Positions 6,914 to 10,333 of a stretch of 10,333 bases of DNA are shown here, one piece after another (the stretch's first letter is position 1; each line of letters begins with the position of its first letter). Both the position numbers and the translations under genes were made by a program. Origin of the DNA: Sutterella sp. (GTDB taxonomy: Bacteria > Pseudomonadota > Gammaproteobacteria > Burkholderiales > Burkholderiaceae_F). The stretch covers positions 1 to 10,333 of the forward strand of contig DNBE01000006.1 in assembly GCA_003543795.1 (NCBI GenBank), given 5' to 3'. The notes beneath the pieces were generated by a model. The model was not told the DNA's origin, did not search any database, and worked only from the letters and a program-made list of their open reading frames with translations.

Positions 6914-8344
6914 ATGCGCAAGGTTCTGGTCATCGGTTTAGGCGGTTCGGGCGAAGCCGCGAGTCGCTTTTTACTAAAAAGAGGGTTTGCCGTTATCGGT
7001 ACGGATACGAGAGAAAATCCCCCGGGCCGACAAAATCTAGCCCGAACCCCGAACTTTACGTTTGTTGAATTGAAAGACGCGGGCGCCTGTTTACCCGAAT
7101 GCGAAACGGTTGTGATCTCGCCCGGGATTTCGCCCTATTTTTCCGAAGTCGCGCCGATTGTGACCGAAGCCAAACGCCTGAAACTTGATATCATCGGCGA
7201 AATTGAACTTTTCGCTAGAGAATTGGAGCGCTTGAAAGAGGAATCAGGCTACGCGCCGAAGATCATCGCGATTACGGGCACGAACGGGAAAACGACGACT
7301 ACGTCGCTTACTGCCAAAATGAGCCAAGCGGGCGGTAAAAAAACCGTAGCCGCGGGCAATATCGGACCCAATGCCGTGACCGAACTCGATAAAGCGCTAG
7401 AAGCGGGGGATTTGCCTGAGGTTTGGGTCCTTGAATTATCGAGCTTTCAATTAGAAACCACTTCGAGTTTAAAGCCTGATGCCGCGGCCGTTTTAAACGT
7501 CACGCAAGACCATATCGATTGGCACGGTACGTTTGAAGCGTACGCAAACGCTAAAAAGCGGATTTTCGCTTCTGACACCGTTCGCGTTTTAAATCGCGAG
7601 GACGAGACGACCCTTGCGATGGCTGACGGCAAATCCGTTCGCACGTTCGGCTTTGACGAACCGAAATCGGTCGGTCAATACGGGTTAGTCGAACGAAACG
7701 GTCTTGTTTTTTTAGCGAAAGCGCAAGCGGAAGTCCTCTCGCCTCGCTCCAAAACGGAAGTGCCTTCCGTTGAAATCGTACCGATGATGCCTGTAAAAGC
7801 CATGCGTATTCGAGGGCGGCATAACGCCATGAACGCCCTTGCCGCCTTGGCGCTGATCGAAGGGGCCGGCCTTTCTTTAGCCAAAGCGCTTGAGGCTTTA
7901 AGTGTTTACGAAGGCGAAGCGCATCGCGTGCAATACGTTTTAACGAAAGAAGGTGTGGAATTTTTTGACGATAGTAAAGGCACGAACGTCGGCGCGACGG
8001 TCGCGGCTTTGACGGGGTTAGGTGAAGAAGGGCGCAAAATTTGTGTCATTTTAGGGGGCGACGGTAAAGGCCAAGCCTTCACCGACTTAAAGCCCGCCGC
8101 TACAAAATACGTCCGAGCCGCTTTTATGATCGGGCGCGACGCGAAACTCATCGCGGACGCAATCGCGTCCGACGCCTTTCCGATTGTCTTTTGCGAAGAT
8201 TTGCCAGAAGCGGTTCGAGGCGCTTACGCGGCAGCTAAAAAGGGAGATGCCGTTCTTTTGAGTCCCGCTTGCGCGAGTTGGGACATGTTTGAAAACTACG
8301 CGCATCGCGCGCGCGTTTTTATCGAAGCGGCGAAAGCGCTCTAG
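6914..8344 (+). CDS. murD: MurD, UDP-MurNAc-L-alanine:D-glutamate ligase
   Basis: MurD is the cytoplasmic ATP-dependent ligase that adds D-glutamate to UDP-MurNAc-L-Ala, the step just before MurE. The 476-residue product (E. coli 438) starts with the Rossmann-like UDP-binding motif V-L-V-I-G-L-G-G-S-G (4-13). The ATPase domain has P-loop T-G-T-N-G-K-T-T (121-128), G-N-I-G (148-151), L-E-L-S-S-F-Q-L (173-180), N-V-T-Q-D-H-I-D-W-H (195-204) and Lys214 at the carbamylated-lysine position. The C-terminal domain has D-D-S-K-G-T-N (352-358), G-G-D-G-K-G (381-386) and S-P-A-C-A-S-W-D-M-F (450-459). The extra length relative to E. coli is spread over a charged stretch near 100-113 and loops near 245-290. 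The start is fixed by AAGGAG at 6902-6907. The order mraY-murD-ftsW is the usual dcw order, and nothing looks damaged. Confidence 0.97.
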   Translation: MRKVLVIGLGGSGEAASRFLLKRGFAVIGTDTRENPPGRQNLARTPNFTFVELKDAGACLPECETVVISPGISPYFSEVAPIVTEAKRLKLDIIGEIELFARELERLKEESGYAPKIIAITGTNGKTTTTSLTAKMSQAGGKKTVAAGNIGPNAVTELDKALEAGDLPEVWVLELSSFQLETTSSLKPDAAAVLNVTQDHIDWHGTFEAYANAKKRIFASDTVRVLNREDETTLAMADGKSVRTFGFDEPKSVGQYGLVERNGLVFLAKAQAEVLSPRSKTEVPSVEIVPMMPVKAMRIRGRHNAMNALAALALIEGAGLSLAKALEALSVYEGEAHRVQYVLTKEGVEFFDDSKGTNVGATVAALTGLGEEGRKICVILGGDGKGQAFTDLKPAATKYVRAAFMIGRDAKLIADAIASDAFPIVFCEDLPEAVRGAYAAAKKGDAVLLSPACASWDMFENYAHRARVFIEAAKAL

Positions 8345-8354
8345 AGCTCTTTTA

Positions 8355-8363
8355 AAGGAAGGA
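8355..8363 (+). promoter_or_regulatory. Ribosome binding site of ftsW
   Basis: AAGGAAGGA lies 8 bases before ATG 8372 in the 27-base gap between murD and ftsW, the longest gap in the window. The gap shows no hairpin and no promoter-like pair of boxes. Confidence 0.8.
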
Positions 8364-8371
8364 TAAAGCAG

Positions 8372-9562
8372 ATGAAATGGGCGTTTTGGGATACTCGTCG
8401 GGGAGGATTCGAAATCTACCCCGCGAGCGCTCGAGCGCGCTTTGATATCACGCTTTTACTCGTTATTTTGGGGCTTATTCTTTTCGGGGTCGTTATCGTT
8501 TATTCGGCAACGAGCCCGCTTGCGGGTTCTCCTCGTTTTCCCAATATCAGCCACGACTACTTTTTGCAGCGGCATTTAATTTTTGTTGTCGTGGGCTTTA
8601 CCGCGGCGCTCATCACCATTTTTATTCCGACGCGACTTTTGGAGCGCGTTAAATGGTACGTGCTATTCGGCATCGCGGTGAGTCTTTTGGTGCTCGTTCT
8701 CGTTCCCAATATCGGCTATGAGGTCAACGGCGCTCGTCGTTGGATTCGCTTGGGGCCCTTAAACGTTCAGATTTGCGAAATCGTCAAACTTTTAAGTTTG
8801 ATTATCGCCGCGCAATACGCCTCGACCCACCAATACTTCATGCATTCTTTTTATAAGCTTTTTCCGCTATTTACCTACACGATCGTCGTGATGGTGCTTT
8901 TAGGCTTTCAACCCGACCTGGGCTCTGCCTTCGTTTGCGGGCTTATTATCGGCGGGATGCTTTTTTTGGCGGGGCTAAGCTATCGCATTTTGATGCCTTT
9001 GGGTGTTTTAACCGTCGCGGGCGTGGTCGCGGGTGTCGTTTTATCCCCTTGGCGCCTTTTGCGCTTAATGGCTTACTTAAACCCCTGGGACCCCGAATAC
9101 GTGATGGGGAAAGGCTACCAACTCGGGCACTCCATGGTGGCATTTTCGCGAGGGCAGGTCACAGGTCTAGGGCTTGGCGGCAGCGTCGAGAAACTCAATT
9201 ACCTTCCCGAAGCGCACACGGACTTTATTTTGTCGATTGTGGGTGAAGAACTCGGTTTCGTCGGGATTGTCATTGTCATTACCGCTTTTTATTTTGTCAT
9301 CAGGCGCTGCTTTGAAATCGGGCGTCGCGCGATTCGACTCGAACGGTTTTTCCCGGGGATGCTCGCGCAAGGCGTCGGCATTTGGGTGGGGGTTCAGACC
9401 GTGATTAACGTCGGCGTAGCCTGCGGGCTCTTTCCGACAAAAGGCTTGACGCTACCGTTTTTAAGTTACGGGGGCAGTTCCTTGGTCGTGATGTGCTGCG
9501 CCATGGCGCTCGTACTTCGTGTTGATTACGAGAATCGTCGTTTGATGTTCGGCGGTCATTAA
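8372..9562 (+). CDS. ftsW: FtsW, septal peptidoglycan glycosyltransferase (SEDS family)
   Basis: FtsW is the SEDS-family polymerase that joins lipid II into septal glycan strands and works with FtsI. The 396-residue product (E. coli 414) has about ten hydrophobic segments, the first at about 25-47 after a 24-residue cytoplasmic tail. Family blocks are N-G-A-R-R-W-I-R-L-G (119-128), Q-P-D-L-G-S-A (180-186), G-x-G-L-G-G-S (265-271), P-E-A-H-T-D-F-I (279-286) with Asp284 at the position regarded as catalytic in SEDS proteins, G-E-E-L-G (291-295), and P-T-K-G-L-T-L-P-F-L-S-Y-G-G-S-S (355-370). The stretch normally read Q-P-S-E or Q-P-A-E is Q-I-C-E (133-136), with the glutamate kept. Position between murD and murG separates FtsW from its elongation paralogue RodA. 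The C-terminal tail is short (about 15 residues). Confidence 0.97.
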   Translation: MKWAFWDTRRGGFEIYPASARARFDITLLLVILGLILFGVVIVYSATSPLAGSPRFPNISHDYFLQRHLIFVVVGFTAALITIFIPTRLLERVKWYVLFGIAVSLLVLVLVPNIGYEVNGARRWIRLGPLNVQICEIVKLLSLIIAAQYASTHQYFMHSFYKLFPLFTYTIVVMVLLGFQPDLGSAFVCGLIIGGMLFLAGLSYRILMPLGVLTVAGVVAGVVLSPWRLLRLMAYLNPWDPEYVMGKGYQLGHSMVAFSRGQVTGLGLGGSVEKLNYLPEAHTDFILSIVGEELGFVGIVIVITAFYFVIRRCFEIGRRAIRLERFFPGMLAQGVGIWVGVQTVINVGVACGLFPTKGLTLPFLSYGGSSLVVMCCAMALVLRVDYENRRLMFGGH

Positions 9563-9567
9563 AGGAT

Positions 9568-9572
9568 AGGGG
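9568..9572 (+). promoter_or_regulatory. Ribosome binding site of murG
   Basis: AGGGG, 6 bases before ATG 9579, fills most of the 16-base gap after ftsW. It fixes the start at an ATG whose product begins directly with the first beta strand (H-L-V-I-A-A-A-G-T-G-G-H), as expected for MurG. Confidence 0.75.
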
Positions 9573-9578
9573 TAGAAC

Positions 9579-10333
9579 ATGCAGACTCGACATTTGGTCA
9601 TTGCTGCCGCCGGTACGGGCGGGCACGTGATGCCCGGCATCGCCGTTGCCAAAGAAATGGAACGCAAAGGCTGGAGCGTTTCCTGGCTCGGAACGAATGC
9701 CGGGATGGAACGGCGTTTGGTCGAACGCGTGGGGATTACGTGCGATACGGTTAATTTTTCGGGACTAAGAGGGAAAGACATCGCGCATGCCGTAACGGGT
9801 GCTTTTAAGCTTATCGGCGCTTACTTTAAAGCTGTTTCACTTTTAAAGCGCACGAAAGCGAACGCCCTATTTACAACAGGGGGCTACATTGCCGTTCCGA
9901 GCGTTCTTGCTGCCAAAACGCTCGGCTTACCGGTTTTTGTGATGAATTGCGACGCGGACGTTTTGATGAGCGTTCGCGCCGTGATGCCTTTTGCGAAACG
10001 CGTTTTTTGCGGGTTTGAAGGCGCCGCGGCGCGGCTAGCCAAAGATAAGGCGGTGGTGACAGGTAACCCCGTTCGTAAAGAGATTTTGTCGGTTCCGAAC
10101 GCGACCGAGCGTTTGGCGGGACGAACGGGTTCCCTTCGTATCTTGGTTTTCGGTGGGTCGCTCGGCGCTCGCGTTTTAAATGAAACCGTCCCGAAGGCGC
10201 TCGCGATGTTCGAGCCTGGAAAGCGCCCGTCGGTCGTTCATCAATGCGGCGCTAAAAATTTAGAAAGTACGCGCGCGGCCTACGACACTCAAGGCGTGAT
10301 GGCAACGATTGAACCCTTTATCGACGATATGGC
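9579..10333 (+). CDS. murG: MurG, lipid II synthase (UDP-GlcNAc transferase), 3'-truncated
   Basis: MurG is the peripheral membrane glycosyltransferase that adds GlcNAc to lipid I, making lipid II. 251 residues are visible and the frame runs off the right edge; E. coli MurG has 355, so roughly 100 C-terminal residues, including most of the UDP-GlcNAc pocket, are outside. AGGGG (9568-9572) stands 6 bases before the ATG, and the gap after ftsW is 16 bases. Family blocks present: G-T-G-G-H (12-16, with His16 at the conserved histidine), T-G-G-Y (100-103), G-N-P-V-R (162-166), F-G-G-S-L-G-A (191-197) and H-Q-C-G (221-224). The region normally reading H-E-Q-N is M-N-C-D (122-125), and the following N-x-x-A-G-x-x-N pattern is also lost. 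Position after ftsW supports murG. Identity is secure; normal catalytic behaviour is less so because of these substitutions. Confidence 0.94.
   Translation, partial: MQTRHLVIAAAGTGGHVMPGIAVAKEMERKGWSVSWLGTNAGMERRLVERVGITCDTVNFSGLRGKDIAHAVTGAFKLIGAYFKAVSLLKRTKANALFTTGGYIAVPSVLAAKTLGLPVFVMNCDADVLMSVRAVMPFAKRVFCGFEGAAARLAKDKAVVTGNPVRKEILSVPNATERLAGRTGSLRILVFGGSLGARVLNETVPKALAMFEPGKRPSVVHQCGAKNLESTRAAYDTQGVMATIEPFIDDM

Noticed and set aside
7753..7771. Perfect 8-bp inverted repeat AACGGAAG / CTTCCGTT with a 3-base loop in murD.
   Set aside because: In frame within a variable loop of MurD, no T-run and no second copy seen. Possibly a local structure but no supported role.
8154..8171. 7-bp inverted repeat CGGACGC / GCGTCCG with loop AATC in murD.
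   Set aside because: Coding sequence, no T-run, isolated; consistent with chance.

Overview
This window is one unbroken stretch of a division and cell wall (dcw) gene cluster, with all genes on the plus strand. The order is 'rsmH (5'-truncated) - ftsL - ftsI - murE-murF (a single fused gene) - mraY - murD - ftsW - murG' (3'-truncated). The gene order is the classical proteobacterial one. The MurE-MurF fusion, a MraY longer than the E. coli protein in its central region, the MurE active-site stretch E-A-S-S-I-G-I and an FtsL with almost no cytoplasmic tail all point to a betaproteobacterium of the order Burkholderiales. The AT-tolerant codon use (many TTA, CTT and TTG leucine codons) is unlike high-GC Burkholderia or Bordetella. 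It would suit a host-associated lineage such as Sutterellaceae, but that family-level placement is an inference. MurE carries the D-N-P-R signature, so the peptidoglycan should contain meso-diaminopimelate.

Layout: positions 2-772 hold the C-terminal four-fifths of RsmH, the 16S rRNA C1402 methyltransferase. ftsL (769-1086) and ftsI (1083-2879) follow through 4-base stop/start overlaps. murE-murF (2883-5726) starts 3 bases after ftsI. mraY (5749-6903), murD (6914-8344), ftsW (8372-9562) and murG (9579 to the end) are separated by only 10 to 27 bases, each gap holding little more than a ribosome binding site. No non-coding stretch exceeds 30 bases. I see no internal promoter or terminator I can support, no RNA gene, no mobile element and no CRISPR. 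The reading is a single transcription unit entering from the left (probably from mraZ) and continuing right (probably murC, ddl, ftsQ, ftsA, ftsZ).

The genes cooperate in septal wall synthesis. MurD adds D-Glu, the MurE half adds meso-DAP and the MurF half adds D-Ala-D-Ala to the UDP-MurNAc peptide. MraY moves the product to undecaprenyl phosphate (lipid I), and MurG adds GlcNAc (lipid II). FtsW polymerises it and FtsI cross-links it at the septum, with FtsL as part of the activating FtsQLB complex.

I found no previously undescribed system. The points most worth checking are substitutions at normally conserved sites: the MurG His-Glu-Gln-Asn stretch replaced by Met-Asn-Cys-Asp, MurF K-G-S-R changed to K-A-S-N, and FtsW Q-P-S-E changed to Q-I-C-E. 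The strong avoidance of CTG leucine codons is also notable.
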